The notes under the pieces were generated by a model, which saw only the letters and a list, made by a program, of their open reading frames with translations, did no database searches and was not told the origin of the DNA. The translations under genes were made by a program, and so were the position numbers. Shown piece by piece: positions 45,732 through 57,900 of a stretch of DNA of 64,000 nucleotides. The stretch spans positions 228,254 through 292,253 of the forward strand of contig CAJINV010000005.1 in NCBI GenBank assembly GCA_905178155.1. The letters run 5' to 3'. The DNA is from Amoebophrya sp. A120 (taxonomy: Eukaryota; Sar; Dinophyceae; Syndiniales; Amoebophryaceae). Each line of letters begins with the position of its first letter. The stretch's first letter is position 1.

Positions 45732-48713
45732 ATGGCGGCCCTGCTCGCGGCTTGTGCTCGTCGGTGCACGAATCTTCGCCGTTTTACGAGAACAACCGAC
45801 AGCAGCAGTGCGCAAAACCAAAATCCCCAACATAAGTTCCCTGTCAGTGCTACAACTCCGCCTCCGGAAGACGAGGAACACCACATTTACGTCGAGGGCA
45901 ATATTTCGGATGTGAATTTTCCCGTCGACACGAAGCATTGGCAGATCATCATTCCCAAAGCGCACCGCAACTACGAGCATCCGGAGGAAGAAATCAGAAA
46001 TCCGGAAGAAATCAAAGCCATCCCGCTTTGCTCGCTGTCTCCCGACTACTCAAAACGGGTTCTGAAGAACACCATAGAATGGGACAGTTTTGGCTTTGTC
46101 GAGCAGTGCCTTCGGTGTCATCTACAATTGAAAGTGATGTTGGTGAAGAAGAAAATTCCTCGAGGGTCTTTAGGTGGCTCTTCCAGTAAGAGGGCGAACA
46201 ACGGATCATGGTCCTGTAGCAGAAGAAAATGCCGTGCGTGTTTAAGGAATTCGTGGAGAGGTTGTATACGTCGCATAATAAATCCATCAGCTGCACGACC
46301 CGCTCTCCCTCTCGAGAAGAAGCAAATCTTCTCGACTTGGGAAATCGGCGGGCCGCTTTGCCAACATCTCGAACTGCATGTCGAAATCGACACGGTGCAC
46401 TTCAATTGGATAGAAGGTCCTCCAGTGCTCTCCGTGGAGCTGCCGTTAGAGGACGAGGACGACGAGGATCATGTTGGAGAAAAAGAAAATGATTCTCGAG
46501 TAGATGACGGCGCCGGCGGAGAGGGAACAACAGACGTGGATCAGGACTCTTCCCCGTCCTCCAGCCTGTGCGAAGCGGTGACGCATTGCAACATTTGCTG
46601 GGAGGCGCATAAACACAAGTTCGACGGCTACGAGGAAATGGACACAAGCGAGGTGGACACTAGCGAGAGTGATAGTTCCAGTCCCGCGCGCTCCGATCAC
46701 GAATATGTTGTAGTAGCAACATCTACCAGCACATCAAGCAGTTGTGCCGGCAGTGATCCACCATCTAGTACTTCAATTTATTCGACCGCCGAAACAACTC
46801 CTGCTGCGATGAACAAGAGAAAATTATCGCTCGCCCCCGTCATTTTTCACAACAATCTTCTCCTCGAGATTTACCAATTTCTCCACGTCAGAGATTGGGT
46901 CACGCACTCCCGCGTGTCCAAGCACTTCCAACAAACTTTAAACACGAAGACCGCGCGTCTCTTCCTCTTCAGCAAATATAACCGCTTTTCGGCGTTTTCG
47001 AGTCTCTTGCTGCCCGAGCACCGGTTGTTCTACAAAATTTTCATTTTGGTCAGGATGCTGTTCAAGCGGGAGTTTTTCGAGGTGCAAAAAAAGCCCATGC
47101 GGTTGAAGGGCAGCGCGAAGTTCCGCTTCGAGCTCTTTCAGCGGCTGGACTGGCTAGAACCCATCCTGCGGATCTGCAAGGACCGAAAGGGCCCGAAGGC
47201 TCTGTGCGTCCACGCGCCATTTACCGCGGAGCAGGCAGCGGACGTCGAGCAGTGGGGCGGGCAGAATCTGGTCAAGGGGGTGTTGGCGCAGGCGCTGCGA
47301 TTCGGTAAGTACTTGATTTGCTTTGCTTTTCGGTCGTAGACTTCTTCATCTCTACTTCCGAAAGAATTCGGTAGAAATAAATGCGAGTTGAATATACACG
47401 AATAGTTACATACATGGTTCCACCGCCATAAAAGTTCATTCATGCTTCCACCACTTCAGGCGACTGCCACACCGCCGCTGTCGCCCTCAGCTACGGCGCC
47501 TCCCCCTTCGAGCCCTTCTGGGTCGTCTGCCCGTTCGGCGGGTTGCGCGCGCGGAAGGAGGAGTCCATGCTGTCGCTTGCCGCCGTTTCGGGGCAGGTGG
47601 CCTCCGTGAACTGGATTTTTGAACTGTACGAAAACCTCCCGGACGAGGAGAAGCGAAAACACCTGGAACACAGCCAGGCGGAGAACCCGGAGAACGAATT
47701 TCGCTTCGGAATCGACCAAACCACGCCCGTATCAAGTGTAAAAATGTCTGGGTCTGGAAGGATGTAATTTGTGATGCGCATTTCAGAACGCAAAAAAATC
47801 TCTGACGCATAGGCAGCAAAAGCTGCTCACTTTCTGTCACCAAAATGGGGGATTTGTCATGCGGATTCGGCATTGCGGAAGCTTCTCGAAACCTGTGATG
47901 CTAGAGCTTCCATGCCAGACCTTCTGTGTCATGCTGAAGCAGCATGATTCTTCCAGACCCAGACATTTTTACACTTGATAGCCCGGGCTGCAGTCCGCTT
48001 TGCACGCCGCGGCGTTTTCCGGGCACGAGGAAGTGTTGAAAATCCTGTTGCAGCACAAAGCGAACCCCAACGTCGAGGACGGAAACGGGTTCACGCCCCA
48101 CACGCTCGTCGAGTCCATGATGCAGCTGCGATTACACTACTTGGCCAGGGATCCGAGTAGGTGGAAACGAGTGAAGGACTTGCTCCGCCCGCGGCGACAG
48201 TTAGAACGGGAGCCGATGCAGCGGGTGGCCGAGATCCAGCCAGCGGTGCCAAACAATAATGATCCGGAGGAGGGGAGGGCGGAGCTTGTAGACAGAGTGG
48301 TCGATAGAGTCGCGGATCGGATCGTCGAAATGGCGGTGGAAAGAGTAGTCAACAATTTGAGAAGAGGTGGAGATGCGGGTGACGAAAATGGTGAAGAAAT
48401 AAATCCTACGAGTAGACCCCAACCGGGAGCGCCTGAACAAGCGGACTGGAACCTGCAATCCACGGCTGCTCCTGCTTTTGGCGCTCTTGGCGACGGAATG
48501 TTGAATAGCGGTAACGAGACCAACACATCCACCGGGTCCGGACGATTGTCCTTGCAGGACCAGTACAACAAAATTTTCCTTGTCGAGCAGAACGCCGAGG
48601 AAAATGCAGTTCGGCGCCGTGCTTTCACCTGGCCACAGAGTAGAGTACTAGGAGGCGTGGGAATCGAGGAGGAACAAGAGAAAAGCGGTGAGGCAGAAGC
48701 TGCGGCAGAGTAG
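45732..48713 (+). CDS. F-box and ankyrin-repeat protein, 856 aa
   Basis: Exons 45732-47304, 47460-47729 and 47986-48713; 2571 bases. Probable substrate adaptor of an SCF-type ubiquitin ligase. An F-box-like helix set (NNLLLEIYQFLHVRDWVTHS, then RVSKHFQQTL) lies in the middle of the protein; the F-box normally binds Skp1. Downstream are ankyrin-type units: a divergent one (MLSLAAVSGQVASVNWIFEL) and a clear one, LQSALHAAAFSGHEEVLKIL continuing into LQHKANPNVEDGNGFTP. The N-terminal third holds a Cys-containing region (EQCLRCHLQLK, SCSRRKCRACLR) with a possible metal site. The C-terminus is acidic and helical. The intron at 47305-47459 has a perfect GTAAGT donor. An introner lies between the ankyrin units, and its removal creates the start of the second one. 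Substrate unknown. Confidence 0.82.
47730..47980. mobile_element. Introner element, family 1 (251 bp)
   Basis: Family-1 ends (TATCAAGTGTAAAAATG and inverse), duplication GCCCG at 47725-47729 and 47981-47985. Because the duplication starts and ends in G, a GT-AG cut is also possible here and would add one codon. Removal assembles the ankyrin repeat. Confidence 0.92.
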
Positions 48714-50110
48714 AGCGGCGAGAGTAGAAGCAGTGCGGGAAATGATAGACACTAAGGGGGCGCGGGCGGAGGAAGTGGTGCGAGCTGAGTCAACGGTTGA
48801 AAGGTCTTGCCTTGTCTTCAAGAAAGATTTGTTTTCAGTCATGTCAATTTTCCGGTCGCTAAGGTCTTAGTAGATTGAAACCGTGAGCGATGATGGCTAT
48901 TTTCTTTTAAAATTTCTTTCTTCGTCGGCAAGCTACTGCAGCAAGAACTGAAGCAAAATTTTTCGTAGGGAAAAGCAAGAAAGAGATACCTAATGACCGT
49001 CTTGTCTCAGATAGTGGACAACGCAAATAGACCTTAGAATCATGCCTGGCGTGAATTATGTACGAGCCTAAGCTGACATACGCGCGTACGTATGATCGTT
49101 CCCCCGTCACCATCTCCCATCGCGACCAGAGTTTTCATCAAAGTCGTACTAGCGTCGCTACGTCACAAGAAGGAGAGAATTGTGAGAGCAACAGAGAGAT
49201 TTGAGATATCCACCCAATCGTGTCGAGGGAGTGGTGAGTTGGGAGCAGTATCATTTTTCCCGATGGTAGTGGTACAGTGAGCAGTTGAGAGAAAGAAGTA
49301 ATCGTCTTCGACTCGTTGGGGGATCGATTACTGTCGTGGTAGTCTTGCAGATAAGTACGAAATTTTCTCAACTGAATATCGTCTTCGTACAGGTATTTCG
49401 ACTTTCCATGGTTTATCGATGCTGCACCGAATTCGTTTAGAAAGGTACCGAAATAGCGCACCCCATAGCAAGGTAACCCCATTTTTTCACCCGTCGTATA
49501 ATTGCCAGAGAGATTCACTTGGCTACTGGCTCGAAGCAAGTCGGTGCTGTAGTCTTTGCAGGCTACTGGCGCACCGCAAAGCACACGAGGAGCCAGTAGC
49601 ACACGCAGTTCGTGTGTCGTTTTTTGCTGAAGAAGCGGCTTGGTTCAGTGCGCGGTTCACTTACGGTTCACCGCACGACGAAAAGTGGCTCCGTCTCCGC
49701 TGTAAACTTACGAGCGCGACGGGACGAGCAGCACATTCTGATTTGCACCGTGGAATAATCAAATCCGACGGGGAGGTCTCTGGTACCTAGTCCTTCAAGG
49801 TTGTACCGCCGCTCTCTCTTTTGCCAAGCGAACCCAGGTATCTATCAGCAGTCAGGCGCAGTCGAGCGGTAAACTCTATCATCAGGAGGTACTCGCCGCA
49901 TCACAACGGACGAGCAACGAAGAGCAAGTGGCTGGCAAAGACCCCGAGGTGGACTACTTCTACTTCCCTTCACAACAGCCGCACCACGAGCATCGTGTTG
50001 AAAAAGACCACGAACCTCAACGAGCAAAAGCGTTGTAGCCCAACACTTCTCTTCGCAAGAAAAACCCCCGTTATTTTCAAATAAAACAATAACCGAAAAA
50101 CAAAGACGAA
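48714..50110. other. Intergenic region
   Basis: About 1.4 kb between plus-strand genes with no introner and only unsupported frames (one of 123 codons at 49419 with no good splice or domain features). Holds the promoter of the coiled-coil gene starting at 50111. Confidence 0.55.
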
Positions 50111-53100
50111 ATGGTGACCGTCGCGGAGCCGCTTTCGGACTTCAAGGACCTCGGTCCGGTGGTCTACCAGGAGTCGAAAATCTTGGACAACGAAATACAC
50201 CTCCTCTGCGTGCTATGGAGGTGTCAGAATCGAAATTGACAAAAGCCAAAAATTTGTGATGCGCAACATCGTTGTCAGTTGGAGCCTCAGTTTCCAAGTG
50301 GCGCATGACAAATTTCGGGAGCACCCAAATCCAGTCCGTCATGCTGTTTGGGCAAAGAAGACTGCTCCTGTCATGCTACTGTGGCAGCGCATTGCGTACC
50401 CCTAAACAGGCTTGCAATCGGTCTCATTTGCCTGCTCCCCAAGACAGGCCTCCAGTGCCCTACATTTTATGCATCACAAACTATTTCCACTTTGACGATT
50501 TCGATCCTGACACATCCATACGTGCACGACAGCAGGGAAAAGAAGTTTGTCAACTTCGAAGCGTACTCCTTCGAGACCGGGAAAGTGAGCAGAATACAAT
50601 GGGACTACGTCAACTTCGACTCACACTTTCGGTAGCATTTTGATGTGACTGTTGTTTTTCTTTTTGCGGGTACGAATTGGAGTTCTTCTTGAAGTAGAGC
50701 GATTCTTCTTTTGCTATTATGAACGTGATCAGTTTATTTACTGCATGTTTTTACACAAGTACAAACCTCAACAAAGGTTCAACGCCGAGCTGATGAACCC
50801 GAACAACCGAGAAGGCCGCTACCACTGGATCTGCGAGCGACTAAACTTCGTGTCCGATGGCAAAGGCGGAAGAAAACTGGAGCTGTGCGAGCCGACCGAC
50901 GACTTGCCGCAGGTGGCGGACAAGGCGAGAAATTTCAAAATTCCAACGGGCAGGATGAATTACGCAGACAGGCAGCGGCTACGGCTGGAAATGGAGAGAT
51001 TGCCGGTATAGTACAAGGATCGATTCTGTCATCTTCATGCATAAGGGTCGTTGCTCGTTCTGCATAAAGCGATCTATTTTATTCTCGACTGAAGTGGTGT
51101 CCCATTACAGGTTGTTTAGAACAAACCGTGTTTAAGTATGCACTACCCATCAACAAATTAACAGAAACGACGGAATGAGAACATCTTGCGCATGGCAGCC
51201 GAGTTTAAGGAAGCCTTCTGTGCCGAAATCGCGGAGATGCAGGAGATGGACAGAAGAAAGGCAGAATTGCGCGCACAAAGAATAGAGGAAGAACGAAGGG
51301 TGCGATACGCCGAAATTTGCGAGGTATAACTTTTTTTTTTCTTAATTTGGGGATAATCATAATGTCGTGTGTCATGCAATAAAAATTGCAGTTTCACAGC
51401 CGATGGATTATTGCGAAACAAGAAATACGAAAATAATCAGCAGGACGATGTTGTCTAGCAACACAAAATGATGATATCCATCTAGGTCCGAAGGCAGGAG
51501 AACGTGCTGAAGCAGGACTATGGAGACAAGGATCGAAAACGTGAAAGAATCATCAAGGATAAAGACGACACCAGGAATGCTGCATCGGTACTATTCATTT
51601 GGATTTTCCGTCTTTATTCACATAATTTGCCATGCGGAATATGAAACACAGTAGATGTTGCCCACAGTTGTCATGCAGGGCTTGCATGGCTTTGTCTCAA
51701 AACGAAAAAACTGGAAGATGAAAGAACTCAACCTCCCCCCTCATCAGCTCGCGGAAATTCGTGTAGTCCTGAAAGCGCACGATGAGCAGAGGCAAGAGAC
51801 TGCGCGGAAAATTGCGGCGCAGCGACAAGCAAAGAAGGACGAGAGGGCGGAGCAAGCCAGGCTTGCCGAGGAGCGCTTCGCGGCGGACCAGGCAGCGGAA
51901 GATAGAAGAGGCGAAAACTGGGAGAAGAGGGAGGAAAGGCTAGAGCACAAGGCGGTATTGCATTGTTGTGGTTCGATGAAAGCGGCGTCTTCATCACATG
52001 GATGATGTGGATAATTTTCTTTACACAGGGCTGCTTGCTTTCTTTGGTTGTGCACGGCAAATTGGAATTTGTTGTAAAATCCAAAAATTTTCAGATTCGG
52101 CTCCAAGCTGAGCGTGCGTCCTACCTAGACGGAATTTCCCGAACCGAGCAGGCACGGTCGGAGAGAAAAAAGGAGTTAGCGCACGACCAGCAGGTTATCC
52201 GGCAAAACCTCTGGGCAAAAGCCTCAGCGAAGGACGAGAAGAGAAAAGCGTACTTTTTTCATTTTGCTGCTTCTGCATCGAATCATAGTGTAATAGAAAA
52301 AGAGTTTTTTTTTTCTGGGTTTCAACCACCCACAATCTATCATCACCACAGGGACAACAAGGCTGCATTAGAAGCTCTTGCCACGCAGAAAGAAAATGCG
52401 AAAAACGCCGCCTCGCTCAGCATGGGGAAGAAGAAAAAGGTATATTTTTAGTGTACTTAATTTTCAATCCTGTCTACTTCTTAGTTTCTCACGTCCGCTG
52501 GCATGGCAGACTTGGTTTACGCTGTTTTTTCTACATGCCGAATTGATCGATTTTCCCTAATATTCGGCAGGAACGCAAGTCCGACGCACGGATGGACGCA
52601 GTCGAGGCTATCAAATGCAAATATGTCTGGGTCTGGAACATTGCCAGGTTTGTCATGCATATTTTGTATGATCCATGACGCCTGGGCCTGTAATGCATGA
52701 TCTAGCATAACAGATTTTTAGAGGGATTCTTAATGCCTATTCCGCATGAGAAATGCCCTCTCCACGTAACACAAACTGGATTCCCGTTGCTGGTCATGCA
52801 ATACAGATTTTTTTGGACTTCAAAGACAGCATTACAAGTTGCAACCTTCCAGACCCAGACGCTTTTGCAATGCATAGAGGCGGAGATGCGGCAACAGCTG
52901 GAGGCAGAAGGCAAGCAGAACGAGAACGCGCAGAAGCGCGACGCCAAGTTCAAGAGGATCGAGGAGAAAAAGAACGACCGCGAGGTGCAGAAGGTGATCA
53001 AGTGGAAGGAACGCAAGATAGACGAGGCTTACAACAAGCAGAGAGAGTATAATTCTTGTTGCCCATGATCATCTTCTCATGCAGAACAGAGCCTGACATT

Positions 53101-53623
53101 CAGAAAATCCTTCTTGTCAACATGCGAGCTGCGCAAGTACAAAGTATATGGAAAAAATTTTCTTCAGACGCGACGAGACCGCCGCTGCGGTGGCCGAGGC
53201 TTACAAGGAGCAAAAGGCCGAAGAAGACCGTGAACGCGACATCCTGGCGCGTAAGCAGCGGATGCGCGACATGGCGACGGAACGCAAGCTTGGGGATATC
53301 AAATGCAAAAATGTCTGGGTCTGGAAGATTCTGAGACTTGTTATGCAAGTTTTGCATGAGCCATGATGTCTGTGATGCATGCCCTAGCATCAGAGATTTT
53401 TTTAGGGCTTCCGGATGCCTATTTCGCATGACAAATGCCTTCTTCCCGTAGCAAAAAGACACTCCCTTTGCTGCTCATGCAGTACAGATGTTTTTGGAAT
53501 CCAAATGCAGCATCACAAGTTGCACCCTTCCAGACCCAGACACTTTTGCAATCCATAGGGGAGCGCATGAGGCGACTAGTACCCGGGTTCAAGGACTCGG
53601 GCTCGGCCTTCAAGCCGTTGTGA
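50111..53623 (+). CDS. Coiled-coil, charged protein, 513 aa, 12 exons
   Basis: Exons 50111-50213, 50526-50631, 50777-51005, 51165-51323, 51486-51587, 51748-51954, 52095-52249, 52352-52439, 52571-52608, 52882-53046, 53168-53296 and 53563-53623; 1542 bases. The first 130 residues are globular-looking (VVYQESKILDNEIHLLCVHD, FVNFEAYSFETGKVSRIQWD, RYHWICERLNFV). The rest is a long charged helix rich in Glu, Lys, Arg, Ala and Gln with many RR/EE/KR pairs, such as RMAAEFKEAFCAEIAEMQEM and RKAELRAQRIEEERRVRY. This is the style of axonemal or cytoskeletal coiled-coil proteins (inference; no family assigned). Eight GT-AG introns and three introners interrupt it. The unbroken 513-codon frame after all 11 joins strongly supports both the exon map and introner splicing. 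Confidence 0.85.
50214..50520. mobile_element. Introner element, family 2 (307 bp)
   Basis: Ends TATGGAGGTGTCAGAATCG and CGATCCTGACACATCCATA; duplication CGTGC at 50209-50213 and 50521-50525. First intron of the coiled-coil gene; removal joins H-L-L-C-V to H-D-S-R-E. Confidence 0.92.
52609..52876. mobile_element. Introner element, family 1 (268 bp)
   Basis: Family-1 ends, duplication GAGGC at 52604-52608 and 52877-52881. Removal joins M-D-A-V-E to A-E-M-R-Q in the coiled-coil gene. Confidence 0.92.
53297..53557. mobile_element. Introner element, family 1 (261 bp)
   Basis: Family-1 ends, duplication GGGGA at 53292-53296 and 53558-53562. Last intron of the coiled-coil gene; removal joins R-K-L-G to E-R-M-R-R. 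Confidence 0.92.
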
Positions 53624-54975
53624 GGCTGTGGTCAGGAACGTCGTATAAGGAAATGTCAGAATTGATAGCCTTCTGTCACCTTGAATGAAAATGCAAATTT
53701 TACAAAAAGATTCTATGAGTAATATGGATAAACATCAAGAAGAGTTCTAGCAAAGAGATTTTGTCACCTGATGACAAGAATCCGAGCTTCAGATCCTATA
53801 CCATTCAGACAGTCTTGCAAGACCTCGAAAAGCTCGCCCTGTGAAAACGACGACTGATTCCAAATGTACACAGAAAAACCATCTACCAAGTCGTCAGAAC
53901 CGAGTACAATGTACCGAGGTGCAGGACTTGCAAGATGAGTTCGTCGGGGTATCTACGTGGTAAGGAAACAGCACGTATCCGAACCATGACTGTAGCCTTT
54001 TGAGAATAAAGATTACACTAATTGTCACTAAATACGACCAGATTACAATTGCACAAACGAGTTACTATTTTCAACCTTTATGATAGCAGATTACAATGCT
54101 CACCTTTCATCTTTCCGAATGAATGCGAATAGACTTTGAATCGAATGCCAAGAAGAATTATACCTTGTCGTTGACAGAAAACAAAACTTTACGATATAAT
54201 TCACACTATAGCAAGCGCCGTTTTGAACATCAAAAGAGCTGCGTCACTATTGTTTGAAAAGCTTTCGGATCGTTCGCCAAGGTTGATGTGCGAACGGATC
54301 CGATATGGAAATGCAACCGCGGAAAGAAGAACAATGGTGCTTTTGCATGGACAGTTTGACCAACAGACTCTAACAAAACACTTGTATCTTACACGGAATT
54401 TTCGCAACAGAAATTTACAAAAACACGTAACACACTGCGACGCACATGATTTGTGTGCGTTGGTAGTTTGAAATAAAGTTCAATAGCACTACTTACATTT
54501 TTCTGGGGCGTCGACACTCCGAGCGCCGGCACTTAGAGGCACCAGTAGAGGTCAGGGATTTACAGGGTGATGGGTATTGAACTTACTTTTCGCTGAGCGG
54601 ATAAGCTGGACAGGGAAAGTTCTTGTTCACGTTGAGAGCAGAGTGAGTGCCTATGCTGTTTCCATGCAGTATGTGACGAGTGGAGACCACGCGCCAAACC
54701 TGTTCAACCCGTGTACTTTTCGGCTTTATTTCCTATTTCGACAGCGAGGCAAGCACACCACCATGTCATCTGCCGTTGCACGCGGCCCCTGCCCGGTTTC
54801 CACTTGCGCGGCACGACTTCTGGCCGGGGTCACGTGACTCATGAGTGACAAGGGCTGGCCACTGCTGCAACCGCAGTGCTCGTGCGTTGCTGGTCTAGAC
54901 GCGGCGTAGCGCGACCATCCGAAAACCGACAGCGAGGCGGCTGGACTGACTCGTCCACCACCTGGCACTGGCACC
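53624..54975. other. Intergenic region
   Basis: About 1.35 kb between the coiled-coil gene and the channel gene, both plus strand. No introner, no supported exon. The promoter of the channel gene must be here; no motif can be named. Confidence 0.55.
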
Positions 54976-57900
54976 ATGGCGTCCGCCACTGCGAACACCC
55001 AGGGCCCTCGGCGGTCGAAGATGATCGGGAAGGAGATCACCCAATGGCTCCACGAGCAGGAGCAGGCAAGGAAAAGCCGGATCCGGTGGTCGCCGCCCAT
55101 CTTCGAGAAGCACAGCCGGATGTCGCGGAAGCATATCAAATGCAAAGATGTCTGGGTCTGGAAGATTCCGGGATTTGTGATGCATATTTTGTATGCTCGA
55201 TGATGCATGTAATGCATGATCTAGCATCACAGATTTTTAGAGGGCTTCCTGATGCCTATTCCGCATGAGAAATGCCCTCTCCGCGTAACACAAACCGGGC
55301 TCCTGTTGCTGGCCACGCAATACAGATTTTTTTGGAATCCAAAGACAGCATGATTCCAGACCCAGACATTTTTGCAATGCATAAAGCAGTACCTGGAAAA
55401 CATGAATCTTTCCATGGCGCCGCAGGAGATCGACATGTTGGCAGAGGAGTTGGAAATCGCCGAGGAGCTGCAGGAGTGGATGGTTTTCGACCTGGTCTTC
55501 GGCTTTCTCGTCATTTTTAACGCGTTGTTTATCGGTTTGGAGGACATATCAAATGCAAAAATGTCTGGGTCTGGAATGTTGCCGGGTTTGTCATGCATAT
55601 TTTGCATGACCCACAATGACTGTAATGCATGACCTAGCGTCACAGATTTTTAGAGAGCTTCCTGATGCCTATTCCGCATGACAAATGCCCTCCCCGCGTA
55701 GCACAGACTAGACTCCTCGCGCTGATCATGCAATACAGATTTTTTTAGAGGCCGAAGTTAGCATCACAAGTTCCAACTGTCCAGACCCAGACATTTTTGC
55801 AATCCATAGGACAGCTACAACTACGAGGAGGACGCGACCACGATCACGTCCTGGTACATCTTCGAGTGCTATCAACTGCAAAAATGTCTGGGTTTGGAAA
55901 GTTGTGATGTAAGGAAGGGAATAGTGAGCACAGGCATACTGTAGTGCGCAGCGCAGCATGACAAGTTTTTCCGTGGTTCAGAGTTGCGTACTCCGCATGA
56001 GAAACTGCGTTTTTGCATGACAGGCAAGAGGAGCTCTTTGCGGGCACGCAATACAGAGTTGAGAGTCATGCCTGACTAGCATGACAAATCTCGCAATTTC
56101 CCAGACCCAGAGCAGATATTTGCATATGCATAAGTGCCTCTTTTTCGTGCTGTTTTCCGTCGAGTGGGTGCTGCGGTTCATCGGGGCGAAGTCCTGGCAA
56201 AAGTTGGCGGAAGATAGCTGGTATGGATTGCAAAAATGTCTGGGTCTGGAAGATTGCAACTTGTGATGCTGTTTTTGGATTCCAAAAAAATCTGTATTGC
56301 ATGACCAGCAACAGGACTCCAGTTTGTGTTACGCGGAGAGGGCATTTCTCATGCGGAATAGGCATTAGGAAGCACAATAAAAATCAGTGATGCTAGATCA
56401 TGCATTAGAGGCATCAATCATCATACAAAATATGCATGACAAGTCCGCATTCTTCCAGACCCAGACATTTTTGCACTTGACAGCTGGATGATCATCGATA
56501 TTTTGCTGCTAGCGATAACGGGGTTTGACCTCTTCATCTTCAAGTTCGCACTGACCGAGGTGGATGGTATATTGGATTATTTGTTCTTCGTACTCAAATT
56601 TCATTTGTGCCTTGAGAAGATGTGGTGCGGAGAAATGCTTTCTGTGTTGTGATGATGTCTTCTGTCGTCTACAGCAGCAGACCCCATAAGTCTCCCATCG
56701 TACTACTCTGTTTTACCATCTTGTTCGTCAGGCGCCGGCAACCTGACGATTTTCCGCGCCTTCCGTATTTTCCGTCTTGCCCGGCTTGTCCGCGTTTTCA
56801 AGCTACTCAAGTCCGTCGCCCGGCTCGTCACGGGCCTGCAGATCTCGTTCCGGACGCTGTTCTGGGCGATTTTTCTCATTGCCGTCACGGTGTTCGTCTT
56901 CGCGGTGCTGATGGTAGAGCTAGTCGGGAAAAACGAGGAGGCGTACGATGCCGTGGTACGGAACAACTGGAAGGATTTGAGTTCCAGCGCCACCAGCTTT
57001 ATCCTGCTCGCCACGGCCTCCGGGTGGCAGCGCAGGGTGGACGCGTTAAAGGACGCGAACGCGCTCTTTTTGGTCCCCATTCTGCTCTTCATGCTCTTAG
57101 TCGTGGTCGGCATTTTTAACATGATCATCGGTTACGCAGGGTGGTTTGAGTGGGTCGTGTTTGGGGTGATGTTCGGGGAGGTTGTGATATGTCTATATGC
57201 AGCTGCTGACAACAGTAGTCGATTCTTCGTCATAACTGCAGTGGCTATTCAAGAAGTAGTGTAAAAAGCAGACCCCTGATCTCACCCCAAAACGACCCGC
57301 ATTCCCTTTGAATGTCGCGTGATGGTGTACACCGCCCTCGCGATCGAGGAGAGCGCCCGCAGGTCCGGCGAGGCGCAGCGGAATTTCGAGCACCGGCTGG
57401 GGCTGATTCGGTTGAAAAAAATTCTCTCGTCCGTCAACAACCGGCCCTTGCTCCGGAACCCGCATAGAATGGGCGTGGTCGAGTTTGCGGAACTGTACGA
57501 CGAGGGTGCTTTTCAGAAGCAAATCCAGTTTCTGAAACCTTTCCTTCCCCTAAACAAGCTCCGGGAATTGGTGCATTTGATCGCGGAGGTGAACCCAGTC
57601 ACCCAGGAATACGACTTTTCCATCGACAGCTTCATCCACGTGCTGTCCTGGCTCAGCGAGCGGGTGTTTCTGCCGCGCGACATGGTGTACCTGCGCGCCG
57701 CCAGCTCGCACGCGCTGGAGATGATGGGGCATTTGAAGGGGCAAACGAATCAGGCGGTGGCGAACTTCATGCACAAACTGGACGCCTGCTACAAGGAGGC
57801 GCAGGAGATCTACCCGGTGCTGCAGGTGCCCGACACGCTGTCCGTCGCCCCGAAGCGGCCGCCGGGGAAGAAGCAGAGCAGTGCATCGTCCTCGTTGGTC

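Noticed and set aside
47725-47985. GT-AG splicing as the general rule for introners
   Set aside because: It works for this copy because the duplication begins and ends with G, but most duplications (TGCGA, AAGCA, TTTTC, GGACA) do not allow it.
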